DNA of 38,769 nucleotides. Source: Bacteroidales bacterium. GTDB taxonomy: Bacteria > Bacteroidota > Bacteroidia > Bacteroidales > UBA7960. Under the pieces are notes generated by a model. It was not told the origin of the DNA. It did not search any database and was given only the letters and a program-made list of their open reading frames with translations. A program made the position numbers and the translations under genes. This document shows, piece by piece, positions 8,535 through 17,458 of this stretch (positions within the stretch are counted from its first letter, which is position 1; the number at the start of each line of letters is the position of its first letter). The stretch is from assembly GCA_007134525.1 (NCBI GenBank), contig SLKR01000051.1, positions 1 to 38,769 of the forward strand, read 5' to 3'.

Positions 8535-9236
8535 ATGGATATCGTTATATTCATCTTTGCCGGTCTGCTGCTATACTTCCTTTTCCGTATTCTGATGAGG
8601 ATAAGCAAAACATTTATTGGTAGTAGTTCAATTCGGAAGATTAGCATGGCTTTACTGCCGGCCCTGGAGCTTGTTATATGGGTTGCATATGTGTTCCGGG
8701 GGTTGTATATGCTGTTTGGAGGGCGTGTTTATTACGAGTTTGTTGTGGTACTTATGGCTTCCCTGGTAATGGCTGCCATAGCCTGGTTTCTGTTCAGGGA
8801 CTATCTGTCGGGTGTGCTTCTGAAGGCTGAAAAATCTCTAGAACCTGGCAGGAAACTGAAAACCCCATATGTTGAAGGAAGGATAAAAAAACTTGGCAGC
8901 AGGGTGGTTGAAGTAATAAATAATGAGGGAGCACTTGTCAGGGTTCCCTATTCCAGGCTCAGCAGTGAAATATTCGTATTACCTCCAACATCTGAAGATA
9001 AGCTTCCGCATTATACCACTGTCACTATATCGAAAGGACAAAATCCCGAAAGGATAAGGGAAGCGGCCCTTGAACAGCTACTTGCAATGCCCTGGGTCAC
9101 CGAACCGGGGCCTGAGGTTAACATAAGGCAGTCGGAAGAGGGAGAAACTGTTCTAGGTATAACATACTTTACGCATATTAATTCACAGGCGGCAATTGTT
9201 GAAGAGAGGCTGAAAAGCTATTTGGAAAAAACATAA
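8535..9236 (+). CDS. Small MscS-like membrane protein
   Basis: 233 residues. Three hydrophobic segments (about 2-22, 38-60, 66-88) precede a region resembling the MscS TM3b/beta-domain junction: FRDYLSGVLL, then a small beta domain (PYVEGRIKKLGSRVVEVIN, VRVPYSRLSS) and an alpha/beta C-terminal part. The usual Gly/Ala-rich pore helix is poorly conserved; the third segment contains W and F where MscS has A and G. It may not be a conventional channel. The start ATG lies 12 bases after the stop of the giant cotransporter, so the two are probably co-transcribed and may work together. Assignment to the MscS superfamily rests on the beta-domain pattern and is moderately sure. Confidence 0.72.
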   Translation: MDIVIFIFAGLLLYFLFRILMRISKTFIGSSSIRKISMALLPALELVIWVAYVFRGLYMLFGGRVYYEFVVVLMASLVMAAIAWFLFRDYLSGVLLKAEKSLEPGRKLKTPYVEGRIKKLGSRVVEVINNEGALVRVPYSRLSSEIFVLPPTSEDKLPHYTTVTISKGQNPERIREAALEQLLAMPWVTEPGPEVNIRQSEEGETVLGITYFTHINSQAAIVEERLKSYLEKT

Positions 9237-9268
9237 ATCCTGTATCCGGGATTTCAGTAATAATTATA

Positions 9269-10240
9269 TCAGACAGTCCGGCTTACGGTGAAGTCGATAA
9301 GTTGCCTGAGCGACTCCCGGGCAGGCCTGTCAGGCATCTCAAGCAGCATTTCGAGGGCCTGGTCTTTGAATATGTTCATGTGTTGACGCGCGTATTCAAC
9401 TCCGCCTCCTTCTACAACCATATCCATCAGTTCTCCTACTTTTTCGGTATCCTGGGCGTGATTTTTTACTATATTGATTATCCTCCTCCTGATAGAAAAT
9501 CCTGATTTATTAAGCAGGTATATCAGTGGCAAAGTCATTTGCCTGTCTTTGATGTCTGAACCGGCAGGCTTGCCTTTTTCACGGTCTGTTTCGAAGTCCA
9601 GTATGTCATCTTTTATCTGAAAAGCTATACCGGCCTTTTCTCCTATCAGGTGCATGGCTTTAACATCATCTTCGGATGCGTTCATGGAGGCTGCGCCACA
9701 TGCCATGCAGCTTGCTATCAGGGAAGCTGTTTTTTTCCTGATGATCTCAAAATAAACTTCTTCATCAACATCCAGGCTTCGGGCCTTCTCGATCTGCATC
9801 AGCTCTCCTTCGCTCATTTCCCTGACCGAACTTGCAGTAATTTTTAAAAGGTCAAAATCATTATTCTCAATCGAAAGCAGCAGCCCTCTCGACAGGAGGT
9901 AGTCTCCGACAAGTACCGAGATCTTGTTTTTCCACAGTGCATTCAGGGAGAAAAACCCCCTTCTTTCGTTGGAGTCGTCTACAACATCATCATGTATCAG
10001 AGTGGCTGTATGAAGCAGCTCAATAAGGGAGGCCGCCCTGTAAGTCTTTTCGTTGATCTCTCCAAACAGGTTTGCCGAAAAAAAGACAAACAGCGGGCGC
10101 ATCTGCTTACCCTTTCGTTTTACGATATAGCCGGTTATTTTGTCAAGCAGGGGAACCTTGCTTTTCATCGATTTTTTAAAAATGCCCTCAAAGGCATTTA
10201 TATGATCCTCGATCGGGGCTTTTATTTCATTGAGTTTCAT
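9269..10240 (-). CDS. Trans-polyprenyl diphosphate synthase
   Basis: 323 residues, the usual length for the family. The two aspartate-rich motifs are intact: DDVVD at 84-88 (inside LIHDDVVDDSNERRG) and DDILD at 211-215 (inside FQIKDDILDFETD). These bind Mg2+ and the diphosphates of the allylic substrate and isopentenyl diphosphate. The enzyme makes a long-chain prenyl diphosphate, most likely the menaquinone side chain in this phylum. Chain length cannot be read confidently from the sequence, so octaprenyl or heptaprenyl specificity is left open. It starts 8 bases after the glycyl-tRNA synthetase stop and is probably in the same transcript. It converges with the small MscS-like gene, and only a weak 6-bp hairpin (9235-9254) lies between them. 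Confidence 0.93.
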   Translation of the reverse strand: MKLNEIKAPIEDHINAFEGIFKKSMKSKVPLLDKITGYIVKRKGKQMRPLFVFFSANLFGEINEKTYRAASLIELLHTATLIHDDVVDDSNERRGFFSLNALWKNKISVLVGDYLLSRGLLLSIENNDFDLLKITASSVREMSEGELMQIEKARSLDVDEEVYFEIIRKKTASLIASCMACGAASMNASEDDVKAMHLIGEKAGIAFQIKDDILDFETDREKGKPAGSDIKDRQMTLPLIYLLNKSGFSIRRRIINIVKNHAQDTEKVGELMDMVVEGGGVEYARQHMNIFKDQALEMLLEMPDRPARESLRQLIDFTVSRTV

Positions 10241-10248
10241 ATGCTGAC

Positions 10249-11808
10249 CTATGAATGTTTGCTCTCTGGAAATCGGCTGCTAACAGGCCTTAACTCTATA
10301 CGTCCCTTAACAATTTCTGATATTTTGTCAATGTCAACCCTTTCCTGCTTCATGGAGTCCCTCTCCCTGATTGTAACCGTGTTGTTATCCAGGGTTTCGT
10401 GGTCGATGGTAATGCAGTAGGGTGTGCCTGCTGCATCATGGCGCCTGTACCTGCGGCCTATTGCATCCTTGTCTTCATACTGGCAGTTGAAGTCAAATTT
10501 CAGCCTGTCAAAAACCTCCCTCCCCTTCTCAGGCAGTCCGTCTTTTTTAACAAGAGGCAATACTGCAAGCTTTGTGGGTGCAAGTGCTGCGGGTATTTTC
10601 ATCACTACCCTTTCCGATCCGTCCTCAAGTTTCTCTTCTGTATAGGCATAGCTTACTATGGCAAGGAACAACCTGTCAAGGCCAAGTGAGGTTTCTACCA
10701 CATATGGCACATAGCTTTCACGTGTTTCAGGGTCGAAGTACTGTAGCTTTTTGCCCGAATATTTCTGATGGGCACTAAGGTCGAAATCTGTCCTGGAATG
10801 AACACCTTCAAGTTCCCTGAACCCAAAGGGGAAGTCGAACTCAATATCAACCGCGGCATTTGCATAATGGGCAAGCTTTTCATGTTTGTGTATGCGGAAC
10901 AGGTTTTCGGGTATGCCCATGGCCATGTGCCAGCGCATGCGTTCTTCCTTCCAGTACTCAAACCACTTTTTTTCATCTCCCGGCCGCACGAAAAACTGCA
11001 TCTCCATCTGCTCGAACTCCCGCATCCTGAAGATAAATTGCCTTGCAACTATTTCGTTCCGGAAAGCCTTACCTATCTGTGCAATTCCGAATGGCAGTTT
11101 TTTCCTTCCTGTTTTCTGTACGTTCAGGTAGTTTACAAATATTCCCTGCGCGGTTTCCGGCCTGAGATATATCTCAGAAGCAGAATCGGCCGATGATCCC
11201 ATTTTTGTGCTGAACATCAGATTGAACTGCCTGACGTCGGTCCAGTTGCGGGAGCCTGATACAGGGCAAACAATTTCAAGCTCCTCTATCAGTCCCTTGA
11301 TCTGGTCGAGTTTACCCTCTTCCATTGCCGGGATAAACCGGCTTTTTATCTCTTCGACCTTCTTCTGGTTAGCCTGTACCCTTGGATTAGTGTTCCGGAA
11401 CATCCCTTCGTCAAAGCTGTCACCAAATCGTTTTGCCGCCTTGCCAACCTCCTTGTTTATTTTCTCTTCCAGCTTCGAGATATGATCTTCGATAAGAACA
11501 TCAGCCCTGTATCTTTTTTTGGAGTCCTTGTTGTCTATAAGTGGGTCATTGAATGCATCCACATGGCCAGAAGCCTTCCATACGGTGGGATGCATGAATA
11601 TTGCCGAATCCAGGCCAACTATATTTTCATGGTATTGCACCATTGACCTCCACCAGTAATCCTTTATGTTGTTCTTCAGCTCAGCCCCGTTGTGTCCGTA
11701 ATCATATACTGCGCTAAGTCCATCATATATTTCACTTGACTGGAAAATGAAACCATACTCCTTGCAATGTGCCGTAATCTTCTTAAACAGGTCATCTCCT
11801 TTGATCAT
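10249..11808 (-). CDS. glyS: Glycyl-tRNA synthetase, homodimeric type
   Basis: 519 residues, a single-chain class II glycyl-tRNA synthetase (archaeal/eukaryotic and Bacteroidota type) rather than the alpha2-beta2 form. The N-terminal region has the family pattern around YGHNGAELK and the insertion with IFMHPTVWKASGHVDAFNDP. Motif 2 is visible at FRNEIVARQFIFRMREFEQ and motif 3 at TSLGLDRLFLAIV. The C-terminal anticodon-binding domain starts near LAPTKLAVLP and includes IGRRYRRHDAAGTPYCITID. The reaction is ATP-dependent charging of tRNA-Gly in the cytoplasm. It lies 21 bases downstream of the lipid kinase gene and 8 bases upstream of the polyprenyl synthase gene. Some databases name this form glyQS. 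Confidence 0.96.
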   Translation of the reverse strand: MIKGDDLFKKITAHCKEYGFIFQSSEIYDGLSAVYDYGHNGAELKNNIKDYWWRSMVQYHENIVGLDSAIFMHPTVWKASGHVDAFNDPLIDNKDSKKRYRADVLIEDHISKLEEKINKEVGKAAKRFGDSFDEGMFRNTNPRVQANQKKVEEIKSRFIPAMEEGKLDQIKGLIEELEIVCPVSGSRNWTDVRQFNLMFSTKMGSSADSASEIYLRPETAQGIFVNYLNVQKTGRKKLPFGIAQIGKAFRNEIVARQFIFRMREFEQMEMQFFVRPGDEKKWFEYWKEERMRWHMAMGIPENLFRIHKHEKLAHYANAAVDIEFDFPFGFRELEGVHSRTDFDLSAHQKYSGKKLQYFDPETRESYVPYVVETSLGLDRLFLAIVSYAYTEEKLEDGSERVVMKIPAALAPTKLAVLPLVKKDGLPEKGREVFDRLKFDFNCQYEDKDAIGRRYRRHDAAGTPYCITIDHETLDNNTVTIRERDSMKQERVDIDKISEIVKGRIELRPVSSRFPESKHS

Positions 11809-11829
11809 ACCAGGTTTTATTTATTATCC

Positions 11830-12759
11830 TTACTTGTTTTTATTAACTATGATTCTGACGCTTTGCGGTATTATATCAAATTCAAAGGGGGAGTTCCCCA
11901 GAGACTCACCGTCTGCTTCCAGCAGAAGGGGAGTATCGCAATCAATGATTATCCTTTTCCCCACAAAGGTCTCAACTCTTTTGTGTTTTTTTATGGTACC
12001 GTTATATAGTCGGCGCACTCCTGTGAGAACCGACAGCTTTTTCATGTCCTTTATAAGTGTCAGGTCAAAGAGTCCGTCATCAGGCCTTGCATCGGGAGCC
12101 TGCTTCATCCCCCCTCCGTTGTACTTTCCTATACCAATGCCAATACTGAATATCTTGCCGGAGTAACTATGCCCGTCGATCCTGACAGTGGTATTGCACG
12201 ATTTGTATGAGTACAATGATCCGATAAGGTGTTTCAGGTATAGCAAGGGGTTTCCCCTGCCCCTGTACTTGTCGGCATTGGTCTTCTGGGCAACAAGACC
12301 GTCGAACCCCAGACCGGCCATGTTAACAAAATATCTCTGGTTCGGCAGATCTGAATTATAGAACCTTACCGTTCCGGCATCCTGAAGCATTGTATGCCCC
12401 TCCCTGAGTATTTCGATAGACTTTTCATAATCCATCGGTATATTGTAGGTCCTTATCCAGTCATTACCGGTTCCAACCGAGATCATGCCTATGCTTATCT
12501 CTGTGCTTGGCATGATGTCCTGTGAAAAGATACCATTTACTGCTTCATTCATGGTGCCGTCTCCACCGACCGCAATGATTTTCCTGAAACCCTTCTTGAT
12601 GTTCTCAACCACAAGTTCTATGGCATGCGCGGGTCTTTCAGTAAATACAGCCTGATACTCAAAACCATAATTGTCCAGTAAATGGGAGATCCTTCCCCAG
12701 TCACGGCTTACCTTACCGATACCGGCATTCGGGTTTACGACTACCAACCACTCTCTCAT
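11830..12759 (-). CDS. Diacylglycerol kinase-family lipid kinase (YegS/DgkB type)
   Basis: 309 residues. The DAGK catalytic domain opens with VVVNPNAGIGK (residues 6-16) and contains the nucleotide-binding GGDGTMNEAVNG motif at 65-76, followed by IGMISVGTGNDWIRTY. The C-terminal half has the second domain typical of YegS/DgkB proteins, with GIGKYNGGGMKQAPDARPDDGLFD interrupted only by family-typical variation. Members phosphorylate lipids such as diacylglycerol or related hydroxyl lipids; the substrate here is unknown. It is probably the first gene of a kinase-glyS-prenyl synthase transcript, with a candidate promoter at 12799-12832. Confidence 0.92.
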   Translation of the reverse strand: MREWLVVVNPNAGIGKVSRDWGRISHLLDNYGFEYQAVFTERPAHAIELVVENIKKGFRKIIAVGGDGTMNEAVNGIFSQDIMPSTEISIGMISVGTGNDWIRTYNIPMDYEKSIEILREGHTMLQDAGTVRFYNSDLPNQRYFVNMAGLGFDGLVAQKTNADKYRGRGNPLLYLKHLIGSLYSYKSCNTTVRIDGHSYSGKIFSIGIGIGKYNGGGMKQAPDARPDDGLFDLTLIKDMKKLSVLTGVRRLYNGTIKKHKRVETFVGKRIIIDCDTPLLLEADGESLGNSPFEFDIIPQSVRIIVNKNK

Positions 12760-12798
12760 TTGGGGTCAGGGCTTTTGGGTTTACAGGAAAACAGGCTG

Positions 12799-12832
12799 CA
12801 AAAATAAGAAAATTATAGCAGTCCTATCGCAA
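12799..12832 (-). promoter_or_regulatory. Candidate promoter of the lipid kinase operon
   Basis: On the minus strand a -33 TTG (12832-12830), a 23-base spacer and a perfect -7 box TATTTTTG (12806-12799), followed by C, fit the Bacteroidota pattern TTG-N17-23-TAnnTTTG. The ATG at 12759 lies about 40 bases downstream. Confidence 0.5.
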
Positions 12833-12842
12833 TCAGCCCGGA

Positions 12843-13832
12843 CTAAACCAGCTTTCTATCTTTCAGGTATTGTGCGATCTGTACTGCATTGGTCGCAGCC
12901 CCCTTGCGAAGGTTATCGGCCACTATCCACATGTCCAGGCCAAAAGCCACCGATGTGTCTTTTCTGATGCGCCCGACAAACACCTCGTCCCTGCCTTCTG
13001 CGAACCTGGGCATAGGATAGATGTTGGCCGCAGGGTCGTCCATAACAACAATCCCTTCTGTTTTACTGAGAAGCTGCCTGATCCCATCAACAGAAAAATC
13101 GGCGGAAAGTTCAGCGTTTACCGCCTCTGAGTGTCCGCCCGTAACCGGCACCCGGACAACAGTTGCGGTTATCCTGATCTCAGGGTCGTCCAGGATCTTC
13201 CTGGTTTCATTTACCAGCTTCATTTCTTCAGCAGTGTAGCCATTTTCTGTAAAGTCCCCTCCGTGAGGCAGGCAGTTCAGGTCTATGGCGTGAGGGTATG
13301 CCTTTTCTCCTTCAATTCCTGCCCTTTCATCTTTCAGCTGCCTTACAGCCTTTACCCCGCTACCTGTTACCGATTGATATGTGGATATTACCAGTCGCTT
13401 TATTCCATACTTCCTGTGAATGGGTGCTAGGGCCAGAACCATCTGTATTGTACTGCAGTTGGGATTTGCAATAATCCTGGTGCTTTTGCTGATAGTATCT
13501 GCATTGATTTCAGGAACCACCAGGGGAACACTCTCATCTGCCCTCCATGCAGAGGAGTTGTCTATTACAAATGTGCCATTCGATGCAAAAGCTCCGGCGT
13601 ATTTACGCGAAGCAGAGGCTCCTGCTGAGAAGATTGCCACATCAGGCTTTGCCTTTATAGCATCCTCAACCAGACCCAGTCTGTATGATTTACCCATAAA
13701 TTTCACCTCTTTCCCCTTACTGCGCGGCGAGGCACATGGGATGAACTCCCGCACCGGGAGAGCCCTTTCTTCCATTACCCTCATCATTACCTGGCCTACC
13801 ATGCCGGTGGCACCAATCAATGCAACTACCAT
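12843..13832 (-). CDS. asd: Aspartate-semialdehyde dehydrogenase
   Basis: 329 residues, normal length. The N-terminal NADP-binding motif is VALIGATGMVGQ (3-14). The catalytic cysteine is C126 in NPNCSTIQ, and the substrate-binding/acid-base histidine is in VTGGHSEAVN. It reduces aspartyl-4-phosphate to aspartate semialdehyde, the branch point to lysine/diaminopimelate, threonine and methionine. No aspartokinase is next to it. The downstream lipid kinase starts 83 bases away with its own candidate promoter, so asd is probably monocistronic. Confidence 0.96.
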   Translation of the reverse strand: MVVALIGATGMVGQVMMRVMEERALPVREFIPCASPRSKGKEVKFMGKSYRLGLVEDAIKAKPDVAIFSAGASASRKYAGAFASNGTFVIDNSSAWRADESVPLVVPEINADTISKSTRIIANPNCSTIQMVLALAPIHRKYGIKRLVISTYQSVTGSGVKAVRQLKDERAGIEGEKAYPHAIDLNCLPHGGDFTENGYTAEEMKLVNETRKILDDPEIRITATVVRVPVTGGHSEAVNAELSADFSVDGIRQLLSKTEGIVVMDDPAANIYPMPRFAEGRDEVFVGRIRKDTSVAFGLDMWIVADNLRKGAATNAVQIAQYLKDRKLV

Positions 13833-13866
13833 ACAAGCTCGTTTTTAAACCAACAGCAAAATTCAG

Positions 13867-13874
13867 CAAAAATA
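13867..13874 (-). promoter_or_regulatory. Candidate -7 box of asd
   Basis: On the minus strand TATTTTTG followed by C is a perfect TAnnTTTG match 35 bases upstream of the asd ATG. The -33 region has only a partial match (GTT about 20 bases upstream). For the divergent lamin-tail gene the best -7 candidate is TAAATTTA at 13901-13908, one base off consensus. Confidence 0.4.
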
Positions 13875-13930
13875 ATGAATCATCATAGATGTGAACGCCC
13901 TAAATTTACGTATAAAAAAAGTAAAGATAT

Positions 13931-16534
13931 ATGCTAAAATATGTATTTTTTGTTGTGTTTTATTTTCCTGTTGTTGCATTTTCCCAGTTTTATGACGATT
14001 TCGGCAATGGTAATTTCACACATGATCCTGCCTGGGTGGGCGATCATGACCTGTTTGTTGTTGAAGAGGGTTTGCTCCGGCTTAATGATGACAAGGCCGG
14101 CATTGCTTATCTTTCGACCGAAAGCCGGATAATAGATGAAGCACAGTGGGATCTGTGGTTAAAGATCTCTTTTACCCCTTCCGACAACAACCATCCGAGG
14201 ATTTACCTTGTAAGTGACCGTCCTGATCTGAGGGGGCCGCTGAACGGCTACTTTATCCAGGTTGGAAGAAGCGGTACGGAAAATAAAAGATTGTTTTTAT
14301 GCCGTCAGGACGGTGAAAGCATTACCACCCTAATGAGTGGAACTTACAACCTGGCTGAAGGGTCATCCAGCACGATAAGGCTGAGGGTAAGACGGGATAA
14401 GGCCGGAAACTGGACGCTCTTTGCAGATGCAGGGCTGGATGGCATTTATATACCCCAGGGCAGTGTTTTTGATAATACCCATACCAATGCAGGGTGGTTC
14501 GGGTTATTGTGCAGGTATACAATAAGCAACAGCCGGGGGTTTTATTTTGATGACATCAGGGTGGGGGAGATAATCCCTGATGATCCTCCCGTGGTAGTGA
14601 GCGTCAGGGTGGAATCGGCTGCAGTTCTGGATGTGATGTTCAGCGGGCCTGTTTGTGGCGGGTCCGCTGCAAACACAGGAAACTACTCCGTTGACCAGGG
14701 AGTGGGGCACCCTTTGTCTGCAGCCTGTGATGATATCCGGCCGCATATGGTACGCCTTTTGTTTGCCGGGCATTTCAGGGAAAATCATTTGTACAGCATT
14801 GAGATCAAAGGAGTCAGGGGAGCTGATGGTCAGCTGATGAAGGATTACATGGGACAGTTTGCCCGGTATATACCGCAGCGCTTTGATATTGTTTTCAACG
14901 AGCTTATGGTTAACAGCAGCCCGGTAGCGGGCCTTCCGCCCTACGACTGGTTCGAACTGCACAACACCCTGGATATTCCGGTTTACCTTGACGGATGGCA
15001 GTTCCAGCATGGATCAGTTTTCAGGGAAATACCTGCGGCGTTTATCCCTGCTGGTGGATTCCTGGTACTTACATCTGAAACAGCGTACAGCTCTTTAAGG
15101 GACTACGGCAATGTGTCGGCAATACCGGGACTTCCTCTCAATGCCCTTACTATTGGTGGGAATACACTGGCATTGTGGGACAACAATATGCAGCTTATAT
15201 CCTTTGTGTCATATTCGGATACCTGGTATGGGGATTATTCAAAGGCAGAAGGAGGCTGGTCGCTCGAGAAGATTGACCCTGATAATTTATGCCAGGGTAA
15301 AGCCAACTGGACAGCCTCAAAAGACATAAGCGGGGGCACTCCGGGCAGGGAGAACTCCGTCAGGGCAAAAAATCCGGACAATTCCCTGCCCGGACTGAGG
15401 TGGCTCGGATTCAAGGCCCCAGACAGGGTTACACTCTGGTTTTCTGAACCAATGGACGAGGCAACCCTTCTGGACACAGAAAACTATTTTATCGATAAGG
15501 GTATAGGCAAGCCGGAGCAGGCCACTGTGCACCTTCCCCACCTGGATAAGGCGGAACTTATTCTTGCAAGCCATCCTGAAAGGGGCAAGGCATATCATCT
15601 TGAGGCCGGAGCAGGGCTTTATGACTGCTCAGGCAATCGCCTTTCACCTGTGCAGAAAGTTCTTTCTGTTCCTGAACAAGCCGGGCCGGACGACATTGTT
15701 ATAAATGAGATACTCTTTAATCCCAATCAGGGTTGTGCACGCTATGTGGAGCTTTACAACCGTTCGGAAAACACTTTCGACCTAAAGGATTATATACTGG
15801 CTTCAGCTGATACTGTTGCCGGGGTGCTTACAACTGTAAGGTATCTGAGTGACAGCAGCATTTTGTTCCCTCCAGGATCCTTTGTACTGGTAAGCAATGA
15901 CACAGCCTCGGTAAGGCGTCATTTCCCGTTCAGTGACCCAACTGTCTTTATAGAAATTGAAAGAATGCCTGCCATGACAAACAATAGTGGGGTGTTGGTG
16001 CTGTCAAGCCGGGGTCATTCGGTTATTGATATGCTTGCCTATGATAACAGTATGCACTGGCCAGTATTTTCCGACAATAAAGGAATTGCTCTTGAGCGGC
16101 TTAACCCAGACCGGCCTTCCCTGGACCCTTCTTCATGGCACTCTGCTGCATCTACTATTGGTTATGGCAGCCCCGGCCTTCCAAACTCGCAGTTTATAAG
16201 CAGTGCTGATAAATCTGGTCAGCGTTTCAGTGTGTCCCCGGCCGTTTTTTTTCCAGATGCCTCCGGTAAAGATGATGTGCTTACAATTGCCTACCGCCTT
16301 GAAAAGACGGGATACTCGGCCAATATAAGGATTTTCGCTCCTGACGGAAGGTTAGTCAGGAATCTGTGCAGAGGAAAACTGCTTGCCACCAGCGGTGAAT
16401 TAAGCTGGGACGGTACAACCGACCGGGGTGAAAAGGCAGCGGTAGGGAGTTATATAATACATGTAGAGATTTATAACCACCTGGGGCAGGTAGAGCAATA
16501 TAAGCTAAGGGCAGTTCTTGCTGCACGGTTCTGA
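13931..16534 (+). CDS. Secreted lamin-tail-domain surface protein
   Basis: 867 residues. The signal peptide is at 1-19 (hydrophobic, ending AFSQ). Residues 20-215 form a beta-rich, lectin-like N-terminal domain (starts FYDDFGNGNF, ends FYFDDIRVGEI). An Ig-like module follows at about 220-315. A first lamin-tail domain starts near 320 (IVFNELMVNSSP, DWFELHNTLDIPVYLDGWQF). A second Ig-like module (about 490-585) and a second lamin-tail domain (IVINEILFNPNQGCARYVELYN) follow. The last 90 residues or so (NIRIFAPDGRLVRNL, GELSWDGTTDRGEKAAVGSYIIHVEIYN) resemble FlgD-like Ig domains used at the C-terminus of Bacteroidota secreted proteins. Lamin-tail domains in this phylum occur in large extracellular proteins, often nucleases, but no nuclease motif is seen here. 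Whether the C-terminus is a T9SS signal is uncertain. Function is unknown, probably surface adhesion or structure. Confidence 0.85.
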   Translation: MLKYVFFVVFYFPVVAFSQFYDDFGNGNFTHDPAWVGDHDLFVVEEGLLRLNDDKAGIAYLSTESRIIDEAQWDLWLKISFTPSDNNHPRIYLVSDRPDLRGPLNGYFIQVGRSGTENKRLFLCRQDGESITTLMSGTYNLAEGSSSTIRLRVRRDKAGNWTLFADAGLDGIYIPQGSVFDNTHTNAGWFGLLCRYTISNSRGFYFDDIRVGEIIPDDPPVVVSVRVESAAVLDVMFSGPVCGGSAANTGNYSVDQGVGHPLSAACDDIRPHMVRLLFAGHFRENHLYSIEIKGVRGADGQLMKDYMGQFARYIPQRFDIVFNELMVNSSPVAGLPPYDWFELHNTLDIPVYLDGWQFQHGSVFREIPAAFIPAGGFLVLTSETAYSSLRDYGNVSAIPGLPLNALTIGGNTLALWDNNMQLISFVSYSDTWYGDYSKAEGGWSLEKIDPDNLCQGKANWTASKDISGGTPGRENSVRAKNPDNSLPGLRWLGFKAPDRVTLWFSEPMDEATLLDTENYFIDKGIGKPEQATVHLPHLDKAELILASHPERGKAYHLEAGAGLYDCSGNRLSPVQKVLSVPEQAGPDDIVINEILFNPNQGCARYVELYNRSENTFDLKDYILASADTVAGVLTTVRYLSDSSILFPPGSFVLVSNDTASVRRHFPFSDPTVFIEIERMPAMTNNSGVLVLSSRGHSVIDMLAYDNSMHWPVFSDNKGIALERLNPDRPSLDPSSWHSAASTIGYGSPGLPNSQFISSADKSGQRFSVSPAVFFPDASGKDDVLTIAYRLEKTGYSANIRIFAPDGRLVRNLCRGKLLATSGELSWDGTTDRGEKAAVGSYIIHVEIYNHLGQVEQYKLRAVLAARF

Positions 16535-16544
16535 CAGGTCCCGC

Positions 16545-17255
16545 TCAGATGCTTATCGCCAGGGCCGCCATCCACAGCCTTGCTGCGCCACCGTCAAACA
16601 GCGTATTTGCGCATGCCTCAAGGGTAGCTCCGGTGGTTACAACATCATCAACTAGCAGGATATTCCTGCCCTTTACAGCCTTGCTGCAAGTCAGGCCGAA
16701 TGACCCGGAAACATTCTCCCACCTGGCATAACGGGCTTTTCTTGTCTGGGTTTCTGTGGGTCCTCTCCTTTCAAGAACTCCGTTTAAGCAGCTTGCATTC
16801 GTTTTCCCCGATATGCATCCTGCAATTATTTTGCTCTGGTTAAACCCCCTTTTGCGTTCTTTTTCTTTATGCAGTGGCACAGGAACTATAAATTCAATAT
16901 TCCTGTATAGATTCGACCGTGCAATCGATTCGCCGAGCAGATCACCCAAAAAACACCCCATCCGGATATTTGCACTGTATTTGAATGAATGTATAAGGTT
17001 TTGTATTATGCCCCCTTTTTGATAATAAAACAGTGCCACTGAGGTTTCAACAGGCACTCTCCCCCAGAACAGTGCTGTAAAACTGTTCTCCTTTTCATGT
17101 TCGAAACCGGTAAATGGAAGCCTTGAGCTGCAATGCAGGCAGATTTGCCTCTCTCCCTGCATAAGAATGTTTTTGCAGGCGCAGCAGAGATCCGGATATA
17201 ACAGGTCCAGAAAATTTTTCAGAAATGCTACAAACTCGCTTTTTTTCAGAGGCAT
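16545..17255 (-). CDS. ComF-family phosphoribosyltransferase-like protein
   Basis: 236 residues from the ATG at 17255, the usual ComF length. The frame continues upstream to 17468 but that extension looks non-coding and would overlap the divergent gene. A four-cysteine zinc-finger-like motif (C24, C27, C39, C42) opens the protein. The phosphoribosyltransferase core follows, with VPVPLHKEKERKRGFNQS and the PRPP-binding loop ILLVDDVVTTGAT. In naturally competent bacteria ComF proteins act in uptake or recombination of transforming DNA. In Bacteroidota a ComF homologue is nearly universal and its role is less clear, so competence is not inferred. It converges with the lamin-tail gene, with only 10 bases between stops. 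Confidence 0.92.
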   Translation of the reverse strand: MPLKKSEFVAFLKNFLDLLYPDLCCACKNILMQGERQICLHCSSRLPFTGFEHEKENSFTALFWGRVPVETSVALFYYQKGGIIQNLIHSFKYSANIRMGCFLGDLLGESIARSNLYRNIEFIVPVPLHKEKERKRGFNQSKIIAGCISGKTNASCLNGVLERRGPTETQTRKARYARWENVSGSFGLTCSKAVKGRNILLVDDVVTTGATLEACANTLFDGGAARLWMAALAISI

Positions 17256-17402
17256 AAAATCGAATATTTTTGTATAAATTTGCCATTCGAATCGCGTCCG
17301 GCGTCTGAGCTCTGTTTTTTGCCGGTGTGAACTTGAAAAATTAGTGAAATAAACATAAAGTAATATCAATATCCGGAGCTGATATCTCATATGGTCGGAA
17401 TC

Positions 17403-17433
17403 TTGCCATGGAGTGCAGTTACGACATATTTTG
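17403..17433 (+). promoter_or_regulatory. Candidate promoter of the coiled-coil protein-pheT unit
   Basis: TTG (17403-17405), 21-base spacer, then TATTTTG (17427-17433), close to TAnnTTTG but one base short. The predicted transcript would begin about 20 bases before the ATG at 17459, which supports that start over the ATG at 17408. Confidence 0.35.
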
Positions 17434-17458
17434 TCAGCAAAGGTTAACCTGTAAAGAA

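Noticed and set aside
9235-9254. Hairpin AAATCC/GGATTT between the convergent mini-MscS and polyprenyl synthase genes
   Set aside because: Only 6 bp with an 8-base loop and no T-run on either side; too weak to call a terminator.
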